Origin: Bacteroidales bacterium
GTDB taxonomy: Bacteria; Bacteroidota; Bacteroidia; Bacteroidales; Bacteroidaceae
DNA: 47,196 bases
Assembly: GCA_004557185.1 (NCBI GenBank)
Contig: SFEP01000008.1
Location: forward strand, 1 to 47,196
Direction of reading: 5' to 3'
Shown piece by piece: positions 16,103-24,061 of this stretch. A program made the position numbers and the translations under genes. The notes under the pieces were generated by a model. That model was given only the letters and a program-made list of their open reading frames with translations, was not told where the DNA came from and ran no database searches. Positions within the stretch are counted from its first letter, which is position 1, and each line of letters begins with the position of its first letter.

Positions 16103-16495
16103 TCAGCGCTGCTGGCGGTAGCGGTGGTACAGCACGCCGGCGCCGGCGGCCAGCAGGATGCCGAGCACGTTGGCCACAAAGTCGAACACGTCGGCGCTGC
16201 GCGTGGTGGTGAGGCGGTCCTGCGCCACCTCGATGATGCCGCTCATGAGGGCGGGCAGGCACACGGCACCGAGCAGTAGCCGCAGGGGCCGCAGCCGCGT
16301 GTGGAGGCGCAGGTACTCGAACCACAGCAGGCCGCACATGGCGGCATACATGCCCACGTGCACCACCTTGTCGAAGCCCGGCACGTTGGTAAAGTCAAGC
16401 TTGACCGAGGGCGGACGCATGAGGCAGAGATACCAGATGCCGGCGGCGCAGAGCAGGGTGAGCGGGTAGCGCTTGAGGTAGGAGAGGAAGGCCAT
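16103..16495 (-). CDS. VanZ-like family membrane protein
   Basis: This 130-residue protein has about four membrane helices. VanZ-like features are the early PGFDKVVHVGMYAAMCGLLW run and SGIIEVAQDRLTTTRSADVF followed by DFVANVLGIL. Family members are small membrane proteins of unclear function; VanZ itself gives low-level teicoplanin resistance, but nothing here points to that. Its ATG abuts the stop codon of the upstream DUF4250 gene (TAA then ATG), so the two are probably translationally coupled. Confidence 0.82.
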   Translation of the reverse strand: MAFLSYLKRYPLTLLCAAGIWYLCLMRPPSVKLDFTNVPGFDKVVHVGMYAAMCGLLWFEYLRLHTRLRPLRLLLGAVCLPALMSGIIEVAQDRLTTTRSADVFDFVANVLGILLAAGAGVLYHRYRQQR

Positions 16496-16672
16496 TTACC
16501 AGAACCTGTTTTGCTGCTCGTTGTACTCGAAGCCCGCCTGTGCCAGGCAGGCGCGTATCTGCTCGCCGTCGGCCTGGAGGTCGTCGCACAAGGCGGCGAA
16601 GGAGGGATAGCGGTCGCGCAGAAGGGTGTTGATGACGCTGTAGAGCATCATGGGGTCGTGCGGTAAAGTCAT
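16496..16672 (-). CDS. DUF4250 domain-containing small protein
   Basis: A 58-residue protein starts at ATG 16670-16672 (MTLPHDPMMLYSVINTLLRD) and ends NEQQNRFW. The pattern LPxDPxMLxSxxNxxLRDxYxSxxxLCxDL and the C-terminal GFEYNxxxNxFW agree with DUF4250, a small Firmicutes and Bacteroidetes family of unknown function. The stop codon directly abuts the VanZ start. A TAnnTTTG box lies 56 bp upstream, so it leads the DUF4250-VanZ-DUF3822-rsmD transcription unit. Confidence 0.85.
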   Translation of the reverse strand: MTLPHDPMMLYSVINTLLRDRYPSFAALCDDLQADGEQIRACLAQAGFEYNEQQNRFW

Positions 16673-16727
16673 CGTGTCAGTAGTGTTTTTGTGTGGCGTG
16701 TGTAGGCTGCGGGGCGCGTAGCCTGTG

Positions 16728-16735
16728 CAAAACTA
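16728..16735 (-). promoter_or_regulatory. -7 promoter box of the DUF4250-VanZ-DUF3822-rsmD unit
   Basis: The minus strand reads TAGTTTTG, matching TAnnTTTG, 56 bp before the DUF4250 start codon. The -33 box is not clear. Confidence 0.5.
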
Positions 16736-16757
16736 AGCATTTTCAACCAAAAAAGCC

Positions 16758-18206
16758 TCACTCCGTGCGCGGCTGACGCCAGTTGACGAGGTAGAGGCGG
16801 TCGGTGGTGCGGGTGAAGGCGGTGTAGAGCCAGCGCAGGTAGGACGTGTCGTAAGCCTCGTCGGGCAGGTAGCCCTGGTCCACGTAGACGCGGGGCCACT
16901 GTCCGCCCTGTGCCTTGTGGCAGGTGACGGCGTAGGCGTACTTGATTTGCAGGGCGTTGTAGTAGGCATCCTGCCGCAGGGCCTTCATGCGGTCGGCCTT
17001 GCGTGGCAGGTGCATGTAGTCGAGCAGCACCGACTCGTAGAGGCGCTGCTGCTCGTCGCGGGTGAGCGAGGGCGACTCGCTCTGCAGGGTGCTGAGCAGC
17101 ACGCGGCAGGTGAGTTCGTAGTCGGCGTAGTCGGGAAAGCGCAGGGTGGCGTCGGCAAAGAGGAAGCCGTACTGCTCGTGCACATGGCGCAGCCGCACCA
17201 CCTCGGCCGTGTCGCCGTTGGCAATGAAGGAGAAGGGCAACTGCTCGCCAGGCTCCAGGGCGCGGGCGAGCTGCTCCGTCCAGTAGTAATTGTTTTTCAC
17301 CGCCATCACGAGGTCGCCGCGGGTGAGGAGGTCCTCGCGGTCGAATATGCGGGAGCGCACACCATTATTATATAGGTTGGCCAGTTTGTTGGATCGTGTG
17401 ACAACTATCACGCCGCCTGTGCCGTATTCGCGGTAGTCGCTCACGAGTTGCTCAATGAGTTCGTTGCCCGGCAAGGCACGCACCTCGCCGTGGGCGTCGG
17501 TGCCGATGTGGGGGAAGACGTCGGTGCCGAGGCGGATGGCGTCGCGCAGGGCGGTGGCTCCTGCCAGCACATCGCTGCCGCGGCACTGGCGCACCACCTC
17601 GGTGAGTTCGACCATGCCCGTGCGCATGCCGTAGCGCTGCAGCACGTCGACCTGCAGCGCGGCACTGGCCGCTTCGCCCACAGGGGGCAGCTGGGCGGTG
17701 TCGCCCACAAAGAGGGCGCGGCAACCCTCGCCCGAGTAGACGAAACGCATGAGGTCGTCGAGCACCTCGCCCGTGCCGAAAAGGCTGTCGATGCTGCCGG
17801 CCGTGCCGCTGGCTATCATGGAGGCCTCGTCGATGATGAAGAGCGCGTGCCGCAGTTTGTTGAAGCCCAACTGAAAGCGGGTGTCCTCGCCCGTAAAGGT
17901 CTGCTGGCGGTAGATGACGCGGTGTATGGTGTAGGCCGGCTGCCCCGCGTGGTGTGCCAGCACCTTGGCGGCACGGCCTGTGGGAGCCAGTAGCACCACG
18001 GGGCGCTCCAGCAGTCGCATGACGCGTACCAGGGCTGCCACGAGGGTGGTTTTGCCCGTGCCGGCATAGCCCCGCAGAATGCAGGCCGCATGGGCGAAGG
18101 GCGTGGTGACAAACCGCGACAGAAGAGTGGCGGCTTGGGCCTGCGAGGGGGTGAAGGGATAACCGAACTCGCGGGCTATGAGGTGGTATATCTCATCGCA
18201 AAGCAC
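16758..18206 (-). CDS. RecD-like superfamily 1 ATP-dependent DNA helicase
   Basis: This 482-residue SF1B-type helicase is probably a DNA repair or processing factor. Motifs in order: Walker A RGYAGTGKTTLVAAL (about residues 45-59), LLAPTGRAAKVL (Ia), Walker B LFIIDEASMIA (II), LFVGDTAQLPPVG (III), AVTCHKAQGGQWPRVYVD (V) and YTAFTRTTDRLYLVN (VI). It is much shorter than RecD of RecBCD and lacks the long N-terminal domain, so it is closer to the stand-alone helicases common in Bacteroidetes. No recB or recC is near it. The start codon lies 62 bp from the fucP-like stop. Confidence 0.88.
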   Translation of the reverse strand: MLCDEIYHLIAREFGYPFTPSQAQAATLLSRFVTTPFAHAACILRGYAGTGKTTLVAALVRVMRLLERPVVLLAPTGRAAKVLAHHAGQPAYTIHRVIYRQQTFTGEDTRFQLGFNKLRHALFIIDEASMIASGTAGSIDSLFGTGEVLDDLMRFVYSGEGCRALFVGDTAQLPPVGEAASAALQVDVLQRYGMRTGMVELTEVVRQCRGSDVLAGATALRDAIRLGTDVFPHIGTDAHGEVRALPGNELIEQLVSDYREYGTGGVIVVTRSNKLANLYNNGVRSRIFDREDLLTRGDLVMAVKNNYYWTEQLARALEPGEQLPFSFIANGDTAEVVRLRHVHEQYGFLFADATLRFPDYADYELTCRVLLSTLQSESPSLTRDEQQRLYESVLLDYMHLPRKADRMKALRQDAYYNALQIKYAYAVTCHKAQGGQWPRVYVDQGYLPDEAYDTSYLRWLYTAFTRTTDRLYLVNWRQPRTE

Positions 18207-18268
18207 GGGGTGGACGGGTGGTGTTTCTTATTTCAAAAAAACAAATGACTACAACGGCGGTCGCCTGC

Positions 18269-19504
18269 CTACTGCGCTACGCGGAACCACCGCGTGAGGG
18301 TGCAGAAGCCGTAGGCCGCTATGAAGAGGAAGCACACGAGCGGCACGAGGAAGGCCTGCGACATGCCGATGTGGTCGCCAATGGCTCCCATGAGCACGGG
18401 GGCCACAGCGCCGCCCACAATGCTCATGATGAGGAAACCCGAGGCTTGCTTGGTGTGGCGACCCACGCCGCGCAGGGCAAGGGCAAAGATGGTGGGGAAC
18501 ATGATGCTCTCGCACAGATAGCACACCATGAGGGCGGCCATGCCCGTGCGGCCGTCGGCCAGACTCACCAGGGCCATGCACACCGCGGCGATGAGGGCGT
18601 AGACGAGGAGCAGCAGCGCGGGGCGAACGCGGCCCATGACGTAGCTGCCGCTCATACGGCCGGCCATGAAGAGGCCCATGCCGCCGAACGAGAGCAGCTG
18701 GGCGGCCTCGGCGTTGCTGAGCGAGGCTATCTCGGTGGTGTAGTTGATGAAGAAACTGTTGATGCCCGTTTGAGCAGCCACGTAGAAGAAGAGGGCGCAG
18801 AGGCCCATGACGAAGTGGCCGTGGCTCCACAGGCTGCGGTGGTCGTGGGCCGCAGTGCCCTCGTCGGCATCGTCGGCCGCCTCGGGCTGCACCTCCGGCA
18901 GGCGCACCTTGGCAAAGATGCCCGCCACGCAGAGCACCACAAGGCCAATGACCACGTAGGGCGTGGCGAGGTCGGCCTCGCCGCTGCCGCTGAAGAGGAA
19001 GAAACTACCTACGATGGGACCGACAATCCAGCCCAGACCGTTGAACGACTGGGCGAGGTTGATGCGGCTCGCGGCGGCGCTGCTGTGCCCCAGCACGGTG
19101 ACGTAGGGGTTGGCAGCCGTTTCAAGACAAGTCAGGCCGCACCCTATCACAAACAGCGAGAAGAGGAAGAAGGGGAACGAGAGCAGGTGGCTGCCGGGAT
19201 AGAAGAGCAGGGCACCGGCACCATAGAGCAGCAGGCCCGTGAGCACGCCAGCACGGTAGCCATAGCGTGTGATGATGCTGCCCGCAGGCAGTGCCATGAG
19301 GAAGTAGCCGCCATACACCACGGCCTGCACAAGGGCCGAACCCGTACGGCTGATGTGCATGGTTTCCTGAAAGTGCTTGTTGAGCACGTCGAGAATGCTG
19401 TGGGCAAATCCCCAAAGAAAAAACAAGGTGGTGACGAGCACAAAGGGCAGCAGGTAGTTGCGCCCGTCAGCAGTCTCCACCAGTCGTAGTCTGCGTTGTG
19501 ACAT
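18269..19504 (-). CDS. Sugar MFS transporter, FucP (L-fucose:H+ symporter) family
   Basis: This 411-residue protein with about 12 membrane helices belongs to the FHS group of the major facilitator superfamily. FucP-like features: FFLWGFAHSILDVLNKHFQ in helix 1, GGYFLMALPAGSIITRYGYR in helix 2, and CGLTCLETAANPYVTVLG followed by RINLAQSFNGLGWIVGP. Start at ATG 19502-19504 (MSQRRLRLVETADG). Substrate could be fucose, another hexose or N-acetylglucosamine; no fucose catabolic genes are near. A charged loop (PEVQPEAADDADEGTAAHDH) sits in the middle. It may serve a scavenging role unrelated to the polysaccharide genes upstream. Confidence 0.87.
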   Translation of the reverse strand: MSQRRLRLVETADGRNYLLPFVLVTTLFFLWGFAHSILDVLNKHFQETMHISRTGSALVQAVVYGGYFLMALPAGSIITRYGYRAGVLTGLLLYGAGALLFYPGSHLLSFPFFLFSLFVIGCGLTCLETAANPYVTVLGHSSAAASRINLAQSFNGLGWIVGPIVGSFFLFSGSGEADLATPYVVIGLVVLCVAGIFAKVRLPEVQPEAADDADEGTAAHDHRSLWSHGHFVMGLCALFFYVAAQTGINSFFINYTTEIASLSNAEAAQLLSFGGMGLFMAGRMSGSYVMGRVRPALLLLVYALIAAVCMALVSLADGRTGMAALMVCYLCESIMFPTIFALALRGVGRHTKQASGFLIMSIVGGAVAPVLMGAIGDHIGMSQAFLVPLVCFLFIAAYGFCTLTRWFRVAQ

Positions 19505-19524
19505 ATACAATATGAAATAAATTG

Positions 19525-19555
19525 AAGCCGCCCCCCGTCATGATTGGGACGGCTT
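19525..19555 (-). promoter_or_regulatory. GC-rich hairpin upstream of the FucP-like gene
   Basis: AAGCCG (19525-19530) pairs with CGGCTT (19550-19555), and inner CCC/GGG extends the stem. On the minus strand CAATTTATTT follows. It could be a weak terminator of the upstream nucleotidyltransferase gene or a leader hairpin of the permease, whose start is 21 bp further on. Confidence 0.4.
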
Positions 19556-19665
19556 GTGCGTTTGCGCTTTTGGTACGTAGCTTACAGTGCTCCTTCATTA
19601 TATGGGAACGAAGACTGCGCCTAAGGGTGTTTCATTTTTTCGTCGCCCTCGTGCGTTGGCTTCTT

Positions 19666-20796
19666 TTACACATAGCCCTTGCATTTTCGCCAAATGAAGT
19701 GCGTGACCTTGAAGGGTACCTCCCATGCCACTTCGCGGGGATAGTGGCGCAGAAAGGCGAAGTTGCGGCGCACGCGGCTCACGAGTTTGTGCCAGTGCGT
19801 TTCATTTTCGGGTATGTGCAGCCTTTCGTCGAAGTGGCCGAAGTTGCCCGCCAGCATCACCTCGCGCAGCAGTTGGCGGCCGCGCACCTCGTCGGCGGGT
19901 ACTAGCAGCAGGCTGTCGGGCATGAGGAAGATGCGTTGCAGCACATACATCACCGCGCCGGCAAAGGCTGTGAGATGCCACTCGGCCAGGCGGCGGCGCG
20001 TTTCGTCGAGTTCGGCAGACGTGGCGGGCTGCATGAGGCAGAAGTAGTAGTCGAAGAGGTGCCTGATGCCCACGCCCTCCTCGAACAGGTGGCGGTAGAT
20101 GTGCAGCAGCAGGTAGATGCGGTTGAAGGCGGGCGGCGGACAGGGCACCTGCGACTTGCCGTCGGGCAGCAGTGTGCTGGTGCGGAACAGGCGGCAGCCC
20201 TGCTCCTCCATCCACTGCTGCAGCGTGAAGTTGTCGAAGGGGTTCCAGAGCCACGTGGGACGGAAATGCAGTTCCAACTCGGCACCGCGCAGCAGGTTGG
20301 CATGGGTGTGGTGATACACCGTTTCGCCCACCTGGCAGCCCTTGGTGCGCAGAAAGCGCATGATGCGTTCGCGGCCGCCCTCCACCCAGAGGTCAACGTC
20401 GCCGCTGATGCGCAACATGGGGTCGGGGTAGTAGCAGGCCACGCCCATGCCCTTGAGAATGGCGGAGCGAAAGCCTTTCTCACCGAATTTCTGCACGCAG
20501 AGGGCGTTGAGGTAGCACAGATGCTCGTTGCGCTGCTTGATGCGGCTGGCCTGGGCGTAGAGGTTGAAGAGAACTTGCCGCGGCGGCCGCACCTTGTCGG
20601 CATGCCGTTCGAGCACGCGGTAGAGCAAACCGTTCACGGCGTGCTTCTGTGCCAGTTCGTAAATGCCCTGCCACTCCTCGTCGGTAGGTGTCTCCGAGAG
20701 GTGCGTGGCCGTGCCGGCATACATCCTCAGCAGTTCGATGAAGAAAAGTTCTGTTCTGTGATTGTGTTTTGGCATACGCTCCTCTGTCTCGTTCAT
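19666..20796 (-). CDS. PF14907-type nucleotidyltransferase family protein (paralogue 1)
   Basis: This 376-residue protein carries the core of the uncharacterised polymerase-beta-like nucleotidyltransferase family PF14907: AILKGMGVACYYPDPMLR followed by SGDVDLWV, with the presumed metal-binding pair Asp133 and Asp135, and ELHFRPTWLWNP later. A helical C-terminal half contains IYLLLHIYRHLFEEGVGIRH. The reaction is unknown; the fold transfers NMP groups. It follows the WcaJ-like gene by 39 bp on the same strand. A second paralogue lies at 26670-27806 with the same core, so the two bracket comEC, wecA and wcaJ. A link to polysaccharide assembly is inferred from position. Confidence 0.82.
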   Translation of the reverse strand: MNETEERMPKHNHRTELFFIELLRMYAGTATHLSETPTDEEWQGIYELAQKHAVNGLLYRVLERHADKVRPPRQVLFNLYAQASRIKQRNEHLCYLNALCVQKFGEKGFRSAILKGMGVACYYPDPMLRISGDVDLWVEGGRERIMRFLRTKGCQVGETVYHHTHANLLRGAELELHFRPTWLWNPFDNFTLQQWMEEQGCRLFRTSTLLPDGKSQVPCPPPAFNRIYLLLHIYRHLFEEGVGIRHLFDYYFCLMQPATSAELDETRRRLAEWHLTAFAGAVMYVLQRIFLMPDSLLLVPADEVRGRQLLREVMLAGNFGHFDERLHIPENETHWHKLVSRVRRNFAFLRHYPREVAWEVPFKVTHFIWRKCKGYV

Positions 20797-20835
20797 ACAG
20801 CGGTTTTCCCATGGTTCACAGCACCCCGCCTGCCT

Positions 20836-22239
20836 TTAGTAGGCTTGCGGGTCGTGCTTGAACATTTGCACCACCGTTTTGTAAATGATGAAAAGGTCGA
20901 GCACGAGCGTCCAGTGCTCGATGTACCAAATGTCCTTTTTCACTCTCCCCTCCATTTGCCACAGTTCGCGCGTTTCGCCGCGGAAGCCCGACACCTGTGC
21001 CCAGCCCGTGATGCCGGGCTTCACATAGTGGCGCACCATGTACTTGTCGATGAGTTGTGAGTACTGCTCGGTGTGCTTAATCATGTGCGGCCGGGGCCCC
21101 ACGATGCTCATTTCGCCGCGCAGCACGTTGATGAACTGCGGCAGTTCGTCGATGTTGGTGCGGCGAATGAAGTGGCCCACGCGGGTTACTCGCGGGTCGT
21201 TAGCCGTGGCCTGCTTCTCGTCGCTCTCCTTGTTGAGCCGCATGCTGCGGAACTTGTAGCACCAGAAGACGCGACCGTCCTGCCCGCTGCGTTGCTGCTT
21301 GAAGAGTACAGGCCCGGGCGACGACCACTTAACGGCGATGGCCACCGCTATATATATCAAGGGGAAAAGCGTGAAGAGGAAGAGGCCCGACACGAGCACG
21401 TCGAATGTGCGCTTGAGCATGCGGTTGGGCAGCAGTTCCAGCGGTTCGTAGCGCAAGGAGAGCACGGGCACACCGCGCAGAAACTCGAAGTGCATGCGGT
21501 GGGTGACGTAGTTGCGTACGCCAGGCACCACAAAGAAGCGCACGAGGTGGTTTTCGCAGGCATGCAGCACCTGCTTGGCTTCTTCGCGTTCGGGCGGCAA
21601 GGTGCAGTAGGCCTGGTGCAGCATGTAGTGGTGGTCGGTTATCCAGTCGGCGGCCTCAGCAGGGCTTCCCAAGCGGGGCACATCGTGCTGGTTGTCGGCA
21701 TCAGGCTCGTCGGCAAAGTAGCCCAGCACGTCGTAGCCTGTGTAGGGGTTGCCCGTCATTTCCTCGAAGAGTGGCAGCGCGTTGCTCACGGGCCCCACAA
21801 ACACCACCTTGTGCCGGTGGCGGGGCTGCAGGCGGTAGGCTTTGAAACCCTGCCGCCACACAAAGCGGTGCAGCACCACCAGCACGGTGAGCAGCACGTA
21901 GAACACCACTACGGGCTTGTACATCCAAAGCGGCATCTTCAGCAGCGCCAAGATGCCCGAAGTCAGCAACACGTAGAAGAACATGCACAGCAGGGCGTGA
22001 CGCAGTATCTGGTCGCCGCGTACAAAGCGGTAGTGAGCCACCACGCCCACGGCCAGGTTGCACACGGCATAGCCTAACGAGAAGAGCATGGTGGTGCGTT
22101 TCGGCCCCCAGAAGATGCGACCTACCGACATGAAGTCTGCCCACGTCAATACCTGTAGCAGGGCGTTGACGATGAGCAGCTCCAGAAGCAGTATGATAAA
22201 CCTGGAACACTTATCGGTTACAGTTTCGTCTAAGTACAT
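20836..22239 (-). CDS. Undecaprenyl-phosphate sugar phosphotransferase (WcaJ/PHPT family)
   Basis: This enzyme starts polysaccharide repeat units by moving a hexose-1-phosphate to undecaprenyl phosphate. The 467-residue protein has four to five N-terminal membrane helices, a CoA-binding-like middle (HKVVFVGPVSNALPLFEEMT), and the C-terminal catalytic domain: KRTFDVLVSGL, GPVLFKQQRSGQDGRVF, YKFRSM, RVTRVGHFIRRTNIDELPQF, GEMSIVGPRP and VKPGITGWAQVSGFRG. The usual sugar is glucose, not provable here. It lies 164 bp downstream of a second, WecA-type initiating enzyme, so the locus has two different starter transferases. Confidence 0.93.
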   Translation of the reverse strand: MYLDETVTDKCSRFIILLLELLIVNALLQVLTWADFMSVGRIFWGPKRTTMLFSLGYAVCNLAVGVVAHYRFVRGDQILRHALLCMFFYVLLTSGILALLKMPLWMYKPVVVFYVLLTVLVVLHRFVWRQGFKAYRLQPRHRHKVVFVGPVSNALPLFEEMTGNPYTGYDVLGYFADEPDADNQHDVPRLGSPAEAADWITDHHYMLHQAYCTLPPEREEAKQVLHACENHLVRFFVVPGVRNYVTHRMHFEFLRGVPVLSLRYEPLELLPNRMLKRTFDVLVSGLFLFTLFPLIYIAVAIAVKWSSPGPVLFKQQRSGQDGRVFWCYKFRSMRLNKESDEKQATANDPRVTRVGHFIRRTNIDELPQFINVLRGEMSIVGPRPHMIKHTEQYSQLIDKYMVRHYVKPGITGWAQVSGFRGETRELWQMEGRVKKDIWYIEHWTLVLDLFIIYKTVVQMFKHDPQAY

Positions 22240-22340
22240 GAGGTATGCTTAATCATAGTGCACCCTTTCTCCTGCCGTGGGCACGGCGGCCTATGCGGTG
22301 CAGGTGCGGTAGGTTCCTTATGTTATTCTTTTGGGGGAGT

Positions 22341-22428
22341 TGGATTTCATCCGACCTTTTCTCGCCATGGCATCGCTCAAATCCTCTCGGCTTTGGCGCT
22401 ACTCATTTGGCTTCACGAAAAGGTTCTT
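22341..22428. repeat. Dispersed 88-bp repeat, copy 2, overlapping the wecA 3' end
   Basis: It aligns without gaps to 14420-14507 and 46965-47052. The last 26 bases (22403-22428) encode the C-terminal residues and stop codon of the WecA-like protein (KEPFREAK), so the repeat supplies the end of this gene. Confidence 0.8.
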
Positions 22429-23578
22429 TTTCTTTTTCCAAAGCCTCCTTCTGCTTGTGGCGGAGCATGATGATGCGCGATATCCACATTTGCATCAGTG
22501 TCCAGACCACGATGTTGCCCAGCAGCAGCAGGTTGATGTTGACAATGGAGGCCAGTCCCAAGTTGATGATGGCGAAGCAGGCATCAATCATGATGATGGT
22601 CAGCATGGCCGTGCGGTGGCTCATGCCCAAGGCCAGGAACTTGTGGTGAATGTGCGACTTGTCGGGCATGAAGGGGCTGCAGCCGCGGCGCACGCGGCCC
22701 AGCATCACGCGCAGCACGTCGAGGCAGGGCACCATGAGGAGTGCGAAGCCCAGCACCAGGGCGTTAGGCTTGCTGCTGATGAGCATGGCCGAGGGGTAGT
22801 CGGTTTGCGTGCTGTCCATGCAGAACCATACAGCGGCAAAGCCCAGCACAAGGCCCACCACCTGCGAGCCGGCGTCGCCCATGAATATCTTGCGGTGCTG
22901 CTGCGGGTTGCCGAACACGTTGAAGTAGAAGAAAGGCACCAGCGCGCCCAGCATGGCGGCGCAGATGGCGGCGGCCACGTAGAGGCAGTCGGCGTAGAAC
23001 ATGCAGGCCAAGAAGAACAGTGCTACGATGCTCAGACCCGAGGCCAGACCGTCGATGCCGTCGATGAGGTTGATGGAGTTGATGATGAACACCAGCACGA
23101 GCATCGTCAGCGGCTGGCCTATCCACCAAGGAATCTGCCAGATGCCGAAGAGGCCGTATAGGTTGTTGAGCCAAACGCCCGAGCACACCACAAGCAGTGC
23201 GCACACGAACTGCACGGCAAATTTCACCTTGTAGCCCACGCCCACGAGGTCGTCGGTTACGCCCTCAATGTAGAGGATCAGCAGGGCGCAGAGGCCCCAC
23301 ATCAGGTGCACCGTGGTGGTGAGGGTGGCGTTGATGCCTACGCCCCACAGCATGGCAAGGCCCACCATGAGGGCATACGATATAATGATGGAGGGCACAA
23401 AGGCTACGCCACCCAAACGGGGTATGACGCCCTCGTGCACCTTGCGCTTGTCGACCACGTCGAACAGCCGCTTCTTGTAGCTAATGAGAATGATTTGCGG
23501 AATCATACACGCCGCCACCATACCGCTGAAAAGGAAAGGTAGTAGTAATACCAAGCATACTTTAATGAGATGTTCCAT
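22403..23578 (-). CDS. Polyprenyl-phosphate N-acetylhexosamine-1-phosphate transferase (WecA-like, PNPT family)
   Basis: This membrane enzyme loads a GlcNAc- or similar amino-sugar-1-phosphate on undecaprenyl phosphate. I use ATG 23576-23578 (MEHLIKVCLVLLLPFLFSG), giving 391 residues; an upstream in-frame ATG would add 24 polar residues. Family motifs: VPRLGG-type VIPRLGGVAF, GVTDDLVG, NSINLIDGIDGLASG, MGDAGSQVVG and SHIHHKFLALGMSHR. About ten membrane helices. The MraY alternative is less likely because cell-wall genes are absent here. It is preceded by its own -7 box at 23778-23785. Its 3' end is made of a dispersed repeat copy (22341-22428). Confidence 0.93.
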   Translation of the reverse strand: MEHLIKVCLVLLLPFLFSGMVAACMIPQIILISYKKRLFDVVDKRKVHEGVIPRLGGVAFVPSIIISYALMVGLAMLWGVGINATLTTTVHLMWGLCALLILYIEGVTDDLVGVGYKVKFAVQFVCALLVVCSGVWLNNLYGLFGIWQIPWWIGQPLTMLVLVFIINSINLIDGIDGLASGLSIVALFFLACMFYADCLYVAAAICAAMLGALVPFFYFNVFGNPQQHRKIFMGDAGSQVVGLVLGFAAVWFCMDSTQTDYPSAMLISSKPNALVLGFALLMVPCLDVLRVMLGRVRRGCSPFMPDKSHIHHKFLALGMSHRTAMLTIIMIDACFAIINLGLASIVNINLLLLGNIVVWTLMQMWISRIIMLRHKQKEALEKEKEPFREAK

Positions 23579-23740
23579 GAAATAATTACTTTTGAGTAAT
23601 TTTTTTGGGGAGGGAAAAATGGACACGCTATCGAAACGTGTCATGCTCATGAAGAAGCTAAAATTACCCCCCCCCGTAAGTAAATCTGCGAAATGTAATT
23701 GGGAGAGGTTACTATGAGGCAGTCCTTGCTGTCCTGGCCT

Positions 23741-23765
23741 TGCGTAAAGTGATAGTACTTACGCA
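23741..23765 (-). promoter_or_regulatory. Inverted repeat at the predicted wecA transcript start
   Basis: TGCGTAA (23741-23747) pairs with TTACGCA (23759-23765), with further pairing inside. It lies 12 bp downstream of the TAnnTTTG box, so it could be an operator or a leader hairpin. Confidence 0.4.
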
Positions 23766-23777
23766 GAGATGATGGTG

Positions 23778-23785
23778 CAAAGATA
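23778..23785 (-). promoter_or_regulatory. -7 promoter box of the WecA-like gene
   Basis: The minus strand reads TATCTTTG, matching TAnnTTTG. Predicted leader length is about 190 nt to the start codon at 23578. No clear -33 box. Confidence 0.5.
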
Positions 23786-24061
23786 CGGCTTATTTCTTGT
23801 ATCCGGCTTATCCAAATTATTCCATTTTATAAAAATAGTTCATGGAGTGGGTGAAAATTGACGGAATGCACCTTTTTTCTTGTCCGTTTTTTTCGCCCCA
23901 TCTCCTTGTATGCGAGGTGCGGCTTGTTCGAACAGAAAAAGGAGCATGCGTAGAGCGTGTGCGATGGGTGCACAAATGGCGGCGATTACCTTATATATAT
24001 ACTGGAAATAGTGATAAATGGAATTATTCGGGGAAGAAACGTACAGGCAAGATAGAGGACA

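Larger units (their letters stand above)
23579..24061. other. 483-bp intergenic region between wecA-like gene and comEC
   Basis: Holds the wecA promoter box (23778-23785) and a hairpin near the predicted transcript start (23741-23765). The rest is A/T-rich compared with the genes around it. No gene is supported. Confidence 0.6.
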
